Positions 21,937 to 33,815 of a stretch of 64,000 bases of DNA are shown here, in pieces; position 1 is the first letter of the stretch, and each line of letters starts with the position of its first letter. The stretch covers positions 44,359,527 to 44,423,526 of the forward strand of contig OZ020514.1 in assembly GCA_963971425.1 (NCBI GenBank), written 5' to 3'. The position numbers and the translations under genes were made by a program. The notes under the pieces were generated by a model that worked only from the letters and a program-made list of their open reading frames with translations, was not told the origin of the DNA and did not search any database. This DNA is from Bryoerythrophyllum caledonicum (lineage: Eukaryota > Streptophyta > Bryopsida > Pottiales > Pottiaceae).

Positions 21937-23047
21937 AGGAGTCTCGTGGCACCTCTCTAAACTGCTTGATGTGTGTATTTGCTTTCAGTTTAATTCTAAA
22001 CCTACGCTATGAGAAAACCTTTGATGGTTGGAGAGCTCAAATTCCATACATGACTGTGAGTGCCATTTCAAGTAGTCCACTCCCCAAGTCCGTACTAACT
22101 GTCGACTCATTGTTTCCTTGTTCCATCAAGTAGATTAGTCCCTATAGGTGGGAATAACAGGTGAGAGTGTATGTGTTTAGGGAAAGGCGAGGGGGAGTGA
22201 CGGACGTGAAAGGGTCATAGCGAGTCTTGAGTGACCTTCCGGCGTCAGATTGGTGTCGGTTGTGAAGGCTAGTGTCGTTCCTGGAAGCATCCTACTTCCA
22301 GCCGCATCGGATGTGGAGGGAGACTTGGGGAGGTCCGGATAGTGGGCAGGTAGGCCCCCTTCTCACTTACATAACGACTCTCTTAGTTTCAGTATCTCGG
22401 GCCTTACTCCCCCTTAGAGGGGATCTCAGTGATACCATAAACATCCAAGTGAGTGAGTAGAGGTAGAAGGAGAGAATGGGAGGAAGGATAGTCGTTATTT
22501 GTGTCAAACACTAAAATCTCTGTGAGTCCACGGACCATCGTCATGGTGATATAATATTTATCCGGGTACTCATGTACTCCGGATGTCTATAGTCTGAATA
22601 GGTGTAAAGATAACCCCACCTCTAAAACGGGATTAAGTAGAAGTAGGTCCCTACCCTCCGAGCAAGGTAGGTCCCTACCCAAAGGTCCCTACCTTCCAAG
22701 CGAGGTAGGTCCCTACCCGAAGGTCCCTACCTTCCGAGCGAAGTACGCTCCTACCTGGGGGAAAATCCCTTGTACGGAGAGCGGGGTGGTGGATGTAGTT
22801 AATTCTCAGGCGTTGTAATCTAACCCTTTCCTTTCTTTCTTTTGATGTATATATTGTGGTTTGTCTAAACTTGTGTATATCTAGGCCGGTTGTTAGTTGT
22901 TGTAGTTCTTGGTGATTCTCTGTGGGAACGATTACCTTAAGGGTATCTTTGCGTTAAGATGTGAATACTTGTCAACACGTATTACGACATAAGTATTAAA
23001 GAAACCAACCTCTTGTTCACGAGACGTCGTCGCAAGCATGACCTGCG

Positions 23048-23590
23048 GGAGATCTCTGGCTGCTCTTTGGCTGTCGTCAAAGTGCACAGATCAAACATTG
23101 CCGTGTCCTCAAGGAGTTCTCGTGCTAAGTAATGTTGTCCATCCGTATGCAAATTGGATTTGTCACGGTGGAGACGCAATCGTGTGTCCGGAGTAGATTC
23201 GCTTGTCAAACTAAGCAAGGCACAACTGAAAGATGAGGAGGTTTATCATTGTTTAACTCCATGGAATTGCTTGGGGTGCCCAAACCCATGACCTGCACGA
23301 CTGCGGCCAAGGACTCCAATCTAAGGTTCGTAACCGATGATGGAGTCGCTACATACATCAAATCATCTTCATGCAGCGAGTCAACAATCATCTGCGTCAC
23401 AGTGACAAAGTCAGTATGAAATAAATGAAGATGCAATAAACAAGGAATTGGCATCATGCACGTAGAGATCTCTGATTCAACGTAGTCCATGTCTGCCAGG
23501 CGTACTAAATTCAAACATTGTAATGACTGAGCCGAGTCCTGAATCATCAAGGGCGTCCGGAACGAATGATTAGTCGGAGATCTCCGGCTC
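23048..23590. repeat. Left palindrome copies (three)
   Basis: GGAGATCTCTGGCT (about 23049), AGAGATCTCTGAT (23464) and CGGAGATCTCCGGCT (about 23574). The sequence between them contains leftward ORFs without motifs, one of which starts inside a palindrome and is therefore unlikely to be real. Confidence 0.7.
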
Positions 23591-23614
23591 ATGAAGATGC
23601 CGTAGGCATCATAC

Positions 23615-26530
23615 CTATACGGTGGAGTTCAACCTCGTCATTGCCCGTGTTTGAATTCCTTGGCTTGGTGTTGACTCAGTGATGTCAACCGCTTGTGCGT
23701 CCTCGGCAGCTCCGTCCATAGCGTCGAGCACGATATTCAAGTGGTACTTAAATATCTCTTTTGCGTTAGAGTTGGCCTTCACTTTGCCATCTTTGCTATT
23801 CACAATCCCGAGGACCCGGGCGTTGTGAGTTTGCAAGGAAGACACTTTAGTTATGGCGACATCTCAAACATATACCACTGTATACTGACACAAAAATCTT
23901 TGTCAAAGGATTGTTTGGGAAGGATGTCGTGCTTACCAAGCCAAGATATGTTACATATGGTCCTCCATTAACATTTATAACCACCATAGTCTCTCTGATG
24001 AACCCTGTGAACAACAGATCAAGGACAGAGATCCTCAGCTGCGGAACACCGGGCCTCTGCCAACGCTTAATGGATTTGGCATGATCACCGGCTGAAATGA
24101 AGGCCGGCCTTTTCTCGGGGTGACCTTTGAAGTTCCTCTTGAATGATTAAGCAGTCGTCTTGCTCGCATCATATTCATATAAGAATACACAGTATTTTGT
24201 CTCCCTGACACCGATATCTGGGGTCGAAAACCCATCAGCTTGGTCGGGGAAGTAGTAGACCACATGCGTTGACTACAATCTTGCCTTGCTCTTGGACTCC
24301 CTCTGCGGAAGTGCAAAGTGCCTCTTTAACTCGACAAATTTTGCTGTGTCTATGATTAGAATCGACAATGATCCGACTCTCGTCCGCCCGTCCTTCATGT
24401 CTACTTTGAGATGGTTAAAATATTTTAGTGAAGTCGAAAGTATCTAGGATCTGAGCACAACATTTTGAGTCTTTCACACGATAGAGGAAATAGAAATAAA
24501 AGTGGTGGTCTTCAACGTTACGCCACGCCTATATGTCCGGCATAATAAGGACCTGGGCAAACTTGCCTTCATTGTCTAGCACAACCTTGCAGGTGTATTT
24601 GGAGTCAAACAACAATAAGTCATCGCTAGAAATGGCCTCAGCAACTGCATCTCAAATGTATTGATTGCAAATAGACACAAGGACATCTGGGGTGGCGTTG
24701 GTCTCCTTGTCAGTTGCCTTCAATCATTCGTCCAGCCAAGCTTTACCCTTGGCCAAGTGATTCGCGATGTCCACCCAAGACTCGAGCTCGGCCCGTCCAA
24801 TACTCTTCTCTGCCGCAAATTCTTCCCACTGCTCTTTTGTCTATGGGACGATGTGAGCAGACTTCGAGGAAAGGGGGTGATTCTTGTATTTTAACATGAG
24901 TTCACTCTTCATTGTTTGAATTCTCTTCTCCAAATTGGCAGCATTCTCGAGAGTCTCGGCATGCCCCAACATAGTACCTTGGTTTGCCGCTTTGGATGAC
25001 TTCACACAGACCTTTTTTACAAGCACTACGTCTCCGAGGAAGTCGAGGTCCTCAGTGTGCATTTTATAAAGTGGCTTGAAGTCGTTTTGCACCAGAGGTT
25101 TCCGCTTCAGCTTGACAGGGTCGCCGTCTTCCCGTTCGAATTTGATAGGAGTCCAACGACGTACATCTTGTCAATTTGGATCCACTTCTGAACAACCGCG
25201 TCATCCATATCAAATAGAAAAGGGACCTTTGCATCTTTGGAGTCCATTTGACCGAGGTGCGTGAAAATTGTAGGCACTACTTTTTGTTGAAATGCCTGCA
25301 ATTAGATATAAACCAGTGAGAGCAGCCGCAAATCTTTGGTTGATTGCTTTGGTTATAGTGAGGAAACAACGCATCAATGGAATACTGTTAAGGTTGAGAA
25401 TTCAATCTTACCAAAAATTCATCAAGTTGTTGACGACCATTTAGTTTGGAGGCAGGTTTTCTGAATTCATACCACTTCACTGTGCACGTTTGCAGTTGCT
25501 GAGTGAAACTCTGCTCCTTCCGCAGATTTGTCAGGTCTTGGTTGAGATCCAGCTTGAGTTGTAGCAAGGTCATGTCTTTGGGGTCCGGTTTGGTCCAAAT
25601 CGGGATGACAGAGAAGTGGGAGATCTCTTTGAGCGACCACAAAGATGGCAATTCGTGTGCCAAAATTTTGTGCGTCTCCACAGTATGTTGACCACCAATA
25701 ATGTAGAAGTGCATCGAGTCTCGTAGGCAGTCCTCCTTCGTCGGCTTGGTTCGAAGAACTCCACGTTACTTCCTTCAGGTTTTTTCTTCAGCTGCAAGAC
25801 TTGAATGTGAATCTCAGGTGCCGTTGCCTTCGTGGACGCGCAAACTGCGTTGATGATTCCCTCAAGCTGTTCTTTTTGGATGCCCTTGTATACTAATCCT
25901 CCAAGGGGGGTCTTATGTAGGTTGTTGAAATAGACAAGCTTCAAGACATCCTTCTTTGTGACATGGTCTTCTACGGTCAACGGCTTATTTTTGTGTATGT
26001 AAACAATTCTAAATGCGTTGTCAAGAACCTTGCCAATAGCTTCCACTTCAGTCTGCTTCGTTTTGGTGAGGTCAGCCTGTGTGAAGTTCCGACACTTTTT
26101 GATCGTGAGGCCTGGCTCATCGGCCTTCGCTTTTTTCTCCTTCTTTGTTTGCGACGAGGAACCAGGGGTCGAAGTCTTTAAGGTGGTCTTGCGTTTTCTT
26201 CCCAATGCTGATGCTGGAGTTTGAGATTATTTGGGAGTAGGGGCCAAAATGGGCTTTTGGGCATTTGCTTATGCTTCTGCCATCCACTTCCACAGCTCCA
26301 CAATGTACTTCGGCGTTCAAATATCACCCGTGGGAGGGGGGAATAGAAAGTTCTCATTCTGGCAGGTCTCCACCAACGCTTCCGATATCTTAAATGTGTC
26401 CAAGATCAAGCCGTATATGAGAGTATCGGTGGAAGAGTCCGTGTTTTCCTGGATGACAAGGAGACAGACCTCGTCATTAAGACACTGCATCTCCTGAACC
26501 TGGAGACCAATGACGGAGTGTCCTCGTGTA
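23615..26530 (-). pseudogene. Leftward gene with GGQH (ParB/Srx-like) motif, decayed
   Basis: Read right to left. The first part holds LLVIQENTDSSTDTLIYGL. Next comes a lysine-rich, NLS-like region (GRKRKTTLKT, TKKEKKAKADE), a helical domain (EVEAIGKVLDNAFRIVYIH), then FYIIGGQHTVETHKILAHEL, followed by PIWTKPDP and a conserved-looking WYEFRKPASK. After that come a charged segment (KFEREDGDPVKLKRKPLVQN) and a C-terminal region. The GGQH within an I-I-G-G-Q-H-T context resembles the G-x-x-H/R core of ParB/sulfiredoxin-fold proteins (inference). The coding sequence spans over 700 codons in at least three open stretches with several interruptions, some possibly introns. It probably belongs to the palindrome-bearing element. 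Its function is unknown. Confidence 0.45.
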
Positions 26531-26810
26531 CCAAGCCTAAGCTGAGGGACAAATTCCTAGGCTCCTACACGGGTTTTAATTAGATTGATGCCCCACTTGG
26601 TCATGTTCGGACAACATCCGTATATGTAGCCGACATTGTGTATCCCTCCGTAGACAAACATGGGAAGCTAGTAGTCCACAAACGCCCCAAGTTTTTCGGG
26701 ACGACTTTCTGTCGGAAGTGTGGTTGACAATACATCCCTGCAAAAAGGTTAGGAAACAACAGAGTGGTAGTTAGCATTCGGAGATAACAATCGATCAGCA
26801 TTGTAGTGTC

Positions 26811-27475
26811 CGAATATCTCCGGCTATGTTTCCACAGAAGGAATACATGGACGGAGCTTCCACTTCCATGACATAGTGACATCAACCACAGATCTCTGGC
26901 CTATTAGTGAATCTAGACAAACTCGTGCTACTACTGATCTATAATTGCCTGAAATATCTAGCTTGTGCTACAGCCAGAGATCTCCGGTTCGGCAGCCAAA
27001 TTCTGACATCGTCATTAGGTAATATCGCAACTTCCTTGAAACGTCCGGAGATCTTCGGCTTTGTGTCAGAATCAAAACAACACGGAAGGGTCTTGTAGTT
27101 TTTGGCGATAGCAAAAGTATGCGGAGATCTTTGGCTAATTAGTGGAACTCCAGAAAGTCGTCCTAAAAAGTACCTCTAGTGATCAAAAGCATCCATTTCA
27201 GGCAGCAACCGGAGATCTTTTGTTCATGACCCCAAAATTGAGAGTCACGAATCTTCACATCGTCATCAGGGTGTATCTTCACTACTCTGTAACGTCCGAA
27301 GATCTCCGGATATTTGCTAGAATCAGTACATCATGGAAGGGGCTTTCAGTTCTATTAAACAACAAAATCATCTAGAGATTTCTGGCTGATTAGTGGAACT
27401 CCAGAAACTCCTCCTAATAAGTACTTCTAATCAGTGGAAAGATCCAGTTGGTCAACAACCAAAGATCTTCGGCTG
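26811..27475. repeat. About 245-bp tandem triplication, each with three GATC palindromes
   Basis: Palindromes lie near 26813, 26890, 26976, 27046, 27123, 27211, 27298, 27375 and 27462. The blocks starting at about 26888, 27123 and 27375 align; for example TTAGTGGAACTCCAGAAA occurs after the first palindrome of blocks two and three. Spacing within a block is about 70-90 bp. I infer a higher-order array of protein-binding sites. Confidence 0.7.
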
Positions 27476-27529
27476 CTGCGTGACCGGCTTTAAATTCCAA
27501 CAATCGCATAAGACCATCACTTGTGAATT

Positions 27530-27890
27530 CACAACCATTCACAGAAAACTTCGACATATGATTTAGTAAGAAGCCGGAATGGAACAGCTCTACATGGATT
27601 ACTCAACTGACACATTCAGTAGAGGTCAAACATCAAAGGCCGCAACATCGAGTTCTCTATTCCAAAATTTAGGAAGAATTATCATACCATCAAGCAAGAA
27701 TTTATTACCATCTTTAGTATACTTGGACAAATGATTCAATGAAAAGCTGAAATGTGACAATTCTACATGGATTACTCTTTTCACATTTAGAGTGGACCGG
27801 AATCAAAGGACTCAATATGGAAAATTCATTCGAACCTTCAGGGAAAAACCAAAATCAAACGCCTCTACATGGATAAATTTATAATAGTGT
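27530..27890. repeat. Two diverged copies of a roughly 170-bp unit
   Basis: Each copy contains a TCTACATGGATTACTC core (about 27588 and 27758) with similar flanks (AAGCCGGAATGG / AAGCTGAAATGT before, CACATTCAG / CACATTTAG after). A third partial match near 27865 has CTCTACATGGATAAA. They lie directly after the palindrome array. Confidence 0.6.
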
Positions 27891-29434
27891 TTACAACACA
27901 ACAAAAAACCAATCAACTATAGACAAACACACTTCCGTATTCTAGTACGCTATTTCTGCGGTTTCTCAAATTCATGCAAGTGTTCAACATTGTCATACAC
28001 TCGATCAGTAACAAAAGAACCAATTCTAAACTGACACAAGACAAGAAACCCCACACGGCCGTACAAAATGAGCATAAACAATTTTAAACGGATGACGTAC
28101 CGGTTACCCTGCCACGACGACGCACTTGACGTCCTTGCCAAAGTAGCCATTTCCCCACCGCCTCCAGCAGCTACTGTGCAACAATGCCCAAGCGGCTCTG
28201 CTGTACATAAAAAATTCCACAACTCAGCACTACAATTTCTAGAGCAACTAAGACGCCCTAAAATTTGAGTTCCAAATCTAGTTGACATGAATTCCTTGGA
28301 ATGAATCACAGCACGACATAAAATGCTCATATACAACCTTTAAGAATAGTATATAGAGAACACCAAAACCCTATACCCTATACCCTTCAAACTTGATCAA
28401 ACGACAAACAACATGAGTACTATTTGAGTCTATCAAATCCTAATAGAGCCCACTAAACCCTACACCCTCTCTCGTGACTTTTCTACGCACTCCGGAGCAA
28501 ATGCAAAGTCTAGTGACACTAAATCCTACATTTGTGCTTATCATAAACTTCACTTACCTCCTCACTTGCCGAAACGTCGCACCCCTACATCATGTCCGTT
28601 CGTGCCAACGTCACCCTGAACCGCAGCCTCGTTCCCTCTCCTCAGGTGAACTAGCCGCGGTCTTCCAAATTCTTCCAAGTTCAAATGCTCTCTTCTAGTT
28701 GTCCTCTCTCACATTCAGATGCTCTCCAGCAAACACCCCGGCTGCTCCACTCACGACTACCGCGAGTGCTTCTTTAAACTCTCTCTCAACTCACCACAAC
28801 AATCTTTGGACGTTGCGTTCAATGTCGGCACTCAAAACCACCCTCACCGCTCACAGGCAACAACCTCTCTCACCGCATACAGCTTGACTTCAAAGCCTTG
28901 TCGCCGTTTCTGCAATCGCGTAGAAAAAACCACTCTTGCCATTTCCGCTCACTAACTACGACAATACGAAGACATAAAACCTTACCAAAGACAAGAAGGG
29001 ATGATGACCAGGTTTCTCACACCCAAAGTGGACAAGCTGGACTGCTCAAGGGTATGACGGCTCATGATGACAGAGGATGAAGTCACAATCACCTGAAATC
29101 ACGTACATATACAACGTATACATTTCACAATCATGACATTATCAATGTTGTAAGCATGCGTTACAAGACGTATTGATTCCCGGCTTCAAAGGTATTAGAA
29201 ATGACTATAGTACATACTCGGGTTCACCGGATATTAAACTAATCACTATATTTGAATTTAATACGACACAAGTGAAAATTTAAGTACGTCATTACTATCA
29301 TTTGTAATATAATTCCATGTGGAATATTATTCATCCATATTTTTCATCCATATCTGGCATATTTATTCATGTAGTCGTCCATCTTATTCAGCCACAATAG
29401 ATGTATTCAACATTGATTCTCATTCTATGCCATA
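27891..29434. other. Unassigned stretch, possible leader of the leftward gene
   Basis: A minus-strand candidate first exon, MATLARTSSASSWQ followed by GTAACC, lies near 28150. A GC-richer minus-strand stretch (28500-28970) resembles a leader or UTR. No family match. The final 200 bp is AT-rich with repeated ATTCATCCATAT words and borders the Helitron. Confidence 0.2.
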
Positions 29435-29448
29435 CTAGTGGGATACGA

Positions 29449-29463
29449 GTGTCCTTTGGACAC
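29449..29463 (-). terminator. Helitron 3' terminal hairpin
   Basis: GTGTCC-AAA-GGACAC on the minus strand, a perfect 6-bp stem with a 3-base loop, then TCGTATCCCA and the terminal CTAG (29438-29435). This hairpin is the rolling-circle stop signal of the family. Confidence 0.85.
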
Positions 29464-29564
29464 CTTTCTTGTTGGATAGTTTTTGTTGTGTGAAACAATA
29501 GAAACAGGTTAATATTTATTCATCATAGGATCCTTTTACATAATATAAGCGGCCTTAGCATTGT

Positions 29565-32500
29565 TCAGCGCAACGCCTCGCTGTATACCACGTTGCGCAT
29601 GACTTGATCATCGGCACGTTCAACTGACTCTACATCAAGAAGAACGGAAACATTTTTTGGAGCTGTTGCACGCGAGAAAGCAGCATACAACTGCCCGTGT
29701 GAAAAGACATTTTTAGTAAGACATATGCCGACTTTAGGTATTGTCTGCCCTTGTGACTTGTTGATTGTTATTCCATACGCCACACGGATTGGAAACTACT
29801 TGCGTCGAATTGGGAATGGAAGCCCAGATTGTTCTATAATCAACGGAATCCGCGGGATAAAAGCAACGTAACCGGCATGATCTCCCGTCAATACTTCTGC
29901 CTCAATCACCCTAGCTGCGCATCGTCGAACAATAAGACGCGTTCCGTTACATAGACCATTTGGAGGATCGAAGTTCCGTAAAAGCATGATTGGTATGCCG
30001 ACTTTGAGCGTGAGCTTGTGCGACGACCATCCGTTAATGTTGAGCTTGTTAAGGTACTCTATTGGTATCAAATTGGCACCTTCGTCGCTCTCAACCTTAT
30101 CTGCGCTCAAGAACTCGTATGATGCACCTGGCACTATGTCAAGTATGGCTGCATTAATCCACGAAACGTCGTCGTTCCGTGTGACAAGAATGGCGCGGTT
30201 GCTAAAGTACTCGCGCTCATTTGCTCCAACTCCGGCAATCCCACCATAGACTGTGTTGATCAGTCCATTCAATGTGTGATCACCAACAATCATTGAGCGT
30301 GGACACTTGATCAAATCGTCTCTCACCTTCTCCAACATGTCCTCGCCTAGCGCTAGTAGTCAATCTGCAAATGTGCAGTTGCCCAAATCTACGCGGCTTT
30401 CGCCAACAGGAGCGCGCATGTTCCGCCGAAGTCTGTAGACGTGCACTCAATTCCAAAGATGAGACTCCTTGATGGATGCTGCAATAATGTCGGGTCGGAG
30501 GCCCCTAGGCACCACAGGCAAGACTTGTTGAAAATCCCCGCACATTACAAACGTGATCCCTCCATACGGTTCTTCACAATTGGTGATATCTCGCAGCGTG
30601 CGATCAACTGCCTCAAAACCAAACTTGCTCATCATTGGAGCCTCGTCCCACAGAATCAGCTTTGCAGGTCGAATCATTTCCGCCAAATTGCTTTGCTTGC
30701 CAATGGTACACACAGATGTTGAACTGAGCTCCATCGGAATTTTGAACCGTGAGTGCGCCGTCCGCCCATGCTTTAGAAGTAATGACGCAATACCAGACGA
30801 AGCGACCGCCAACGCAATCTTGCCTTGCCCACGGACGGCCTTGAGAATCAAGTTCTCCAAATAAGTTTTCCCTGTCCCGCCAAAGCCGTCAATGAAGAAG
30901 ATCTTGTTGGCAACATCCCGCTCACATGACTCCATGATCTGGCGGTACACGATCAACTGATCTTTATTTAGAGTCTCAACCTCATGCTCAGCTTCAATAT
31001 TAAGCTAGGTAGTGTTGAATGCTAGCTGCTCAGCTATGAAACGATTTCCCTACAAATCGTCCATCACATATGCAGGCTCCGGAAGGTCGAAATCCGCTAG
31101 TGTCTTTTCTTTGGTGAGGAGGATCTGAGCAATGAGGTTGAGTGCAAGGCTCATGATTTGTTGTTGTGATGGATTTTGCACGCCGCTTCTTTGACGAAGT
31201 TGATGAGCACAGTCGTCAGAGAGGCTGTCACTGAATTGTTCCAATAGTCGACATGGATTTGTTGGCGGACCGTGGGTGAGGATTGTGACAAAGAGCAATC
31301 GCAGTTGTGCTCCAGTATGCATCAAGGATGCTTCATGCAAGCAAAGCTTCCACTCCTCATCGTTCTCATACAATCCGCGTGCAACGCATGCCGCTTTGAA
31401 GGACGGGTGTTGCACACCCTGAAAACTTCGGAGCTCCTTTGGTCTTGTTGCACCTTTCACAATTGTCAACAACGTGCGCATGAAGTACCGTTCGCCAGCG
31501 TTTGGGCTTACGAAATATATCCGACCAATGCACGTCCCACGCTTGCGGACAGTCCACGTCTTCCTTGAATTGTTCCACACAAAGCGTGACGGAAAGTCGA
31601 GGTACGTTGTGTCTTGTGCGCCGGGCAAGTTTGCACGGTTGGCCTCATACCACTACGTCAATGTAGTCTTACGTACTCTCTCCGCACTCACCTCCTCTGC
31701 CAGGTTTCCATTGGCATTGAACGTCACCATTTGCTGGTCTGGGAGGTGAACTTGAAGACGTTGAATTGGTGGAGTGTGATCATGCATCTTGATGCTAAAC
31801 AGCCGCCACGCCGCCTCCGAAGCTGAGACATAGCGCGCATCAATGTACTGTTGTATTTCGTTGGCATCCTCTATGAGCACGGTTGTTCGATCATGTCCCT
31901 TATATATATACTTGAAAAGGTACTTGACGACAGAGATTGATGAGCACACCTGAAGAGAGACAATCAAGATGATGAGATGTATCTGGATTTATGACTAATG
32001 GTGCAAATTGGACAGCCGTCTTACCTCAATATTGATATGCGCATCGTACTTCGTGGTCAGGTAAAGGTTGTGCGGGACGATCCATCGGTTGTCTATGTGT
32101 TGGCCTTTGGTGTTGACAAAAGATCGCCCAATATCCCACCACATGTACTCGGAATAACCATCTTCATCGGTTCTTGTTTTGTTTCGAAATATCTTTGGGT
32201 ACCGTTTGGTGCATTTCACATTCTCCGTACATGGCGTCTTCGGATAATGTGAACCAGACGGCCCATGGACCAAACAACGGGTGATTATTTCGTACGCATC
32301 AGGATGCGTCATGGGATCAGGAATCTCGGCTGAGACTGCAGAGTTGATACCATCGATTGTTTTCAGCTTTGACTCTTCGTCCAAGATGAGCAGGATATGT
32401 GCATGCGGTAGTCCCCATTTTTGAAACTCAATCATCCAGGTGTAAACGAGGACAGATCCAAATACCTTACGATCCTTGAGATCAGCCATGAGCTCTTGAA

Positions 32501-33815
32501 ACTTGATGCTGAACAACCGTGTTTGCAAATCACGACGTTCCTGCGGCATCTGATCTTCCTCAAGCTCGGCGCTAATCTCAGGCCACTTGGGGTTGCAAGT
32601 AAAAGTGATGAATAGGTCGGGCTTCCCAAACCAACGCACAATGGACATTGCATCTTGGTAGAGTTGGTTCATTTGCCAATTGCCGTGAGAAAACGTTGTT
32701 GGGAGAATCATTCGCTGTCAGATATGCGCCGCATCGTGATCGCCCGCGTTCACAACGTCCATGACTATTGAGTATAGCTCACACCGGAGGTTAGATTGAT
32801 TCTCAGCAAGCCAATGAAGCCTATTCTGCTTAGTGCAGGCCCACGCGTCCACCATATATTGTTGTAATAGTCGATCGGACAGAAAGATGCGCTCACCACA
32901 TTCACGTGGATGCAGCATGTATGAGTAAAACTGCACCTGTGACATGCGCACCCCACGAGCACGGCCCCGCACCGCGTTTTGATCGTTTTGGTTGAATCTT
33001 CGTGCTTTGCTATCGTACCAAAATCCTCGTACCGGCATGGTTGTAGTCCATCCTTGCCGCCTGTTAGGGAAGAGGAGAACGTAATGTAGTGGAGTATATG
33101 CTGAGTGCATAGCCAAGATGCGTTGAAGCGGTCCGCTATGCAACTTGATAATGATGTCCCAGTCAAAGATACTCCCGTCAAGACCGTCACCTATCATGAT
33201 TGCCCCAATTTCGTCCGATGTGGGTGTGTTGTACCGTCGTCGCTTTTGCGATCACAGAGATAACAGCCGAATTTCAAGTTCCGCTGCAGATTGATCTGCA
33301 ACACGTTGATGCACTTGCTCGTACATTTGTGCGTACAGATTGTGCTCCTGCAACATGGTCTGGAGCTCATCCATTGTACGACGATCCAGATCGTTGAAAA
33401 TGTTCATGCGGCCGTTAAGAGTGGTGCTGCTGTCGGTTATGTACAATTGAGAGAACTTTGGAGTTTCTCCCTGTGTCGGCAATAGACTCCCTATCCTGTG
33501 ATACATGGAGCCTTGAATCCAGAATGTGTACATCGTGCCCTGCATAAACCTTTCATCGATCTTGACGCCCAGTGACGTGAACGATAGAGCACTGTTATAT
33601 GCACGGATGTTTGTCCGAAAGGCCTTTGCCGTAGGCGTTTGGTCTCTGAGCAAGCTCCGGAGCGGCTCGGGCGGCGCTACGAGAGGTTCAATGTTTGTGA
33701 CCTTCGCTCGATCGCAACACATATTGAAGTGCGGATCTGTAAATGTCGAACCGTTTCCAGCAATACGCTCCTTACGCCAGTGAAATGCTCTACAATCTCG
33801 GCAACGAATGTCCAT
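29565..33815 (-). pseudogene. Helitron Rep-helicase, one frame with about eight stops
   Basis: All open segments from 33815 to 29565 lie in the same minus-strand frame (about 1400 codons). The order is: a cysteine-containing N-terminal segment (MDIRCRDCRAFHW); the Helitron N domain (RRYNTPTSDEIGAIMIGDG); the Rep domain (FGKPDLFITFTCNPKWPEI, then the HUH motif GLPHAHILLIL); the tyrosine motif (VVKYLFKYIYKG); and a PIF1-type helicase with Walker A GFGGTGKT, Walker B LILWDEAPM, CGDFQQVLPVVPRG and the C-terminal AYGITINKSQGQT. A 75-bp GT-AG intron (31950-32024, ATTGAG/GTAAGA...CTTCAG/GTGTGC) sits just before the tyrosine motif and keeps frame. About eight in-frame stops, all TAG or TGA, and no frameshift that I can see. 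It is inactive but not old. Confidence 0.85.

Larger units (their letters stand above)
18266..22989 (+). mobile_element. Long LTR (4724 bp) with coding block inside U3
   Basis: It begins TGTCGTACCACGAATTT and ends ACACGTATTACGACA, the same termini as the solo LTR at 2708-5699. In order: a short leader, a GC-rich tandem array (18590-19640), an accessory coding block (about 19700-21710), a TATA box (21929), and an R/U5-like region with repeated GGTAGGTCCCTACC words (22640-22750). The flanks AGCGT and TAAGT do not match, and the sequences outside are of different kinds, so this is not a simple solo LTR. It is probably one LTR left after recombination or deletion. There is no recognisable primer-binding site on the right or gag/pol on either side. 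Confidence 0.75.

Noticed and set aside
18266-22989. Complete retroelement or simple solo LTR
   Set aside because: There is no pol or second LTR, and the flanking pentamers differ.
23206-23592. Minus-strand ORF starting MSRRSPTNHSF as a gene
   Set aside because: Its first codons are formed by the palindrome itself, and the product has no motif.
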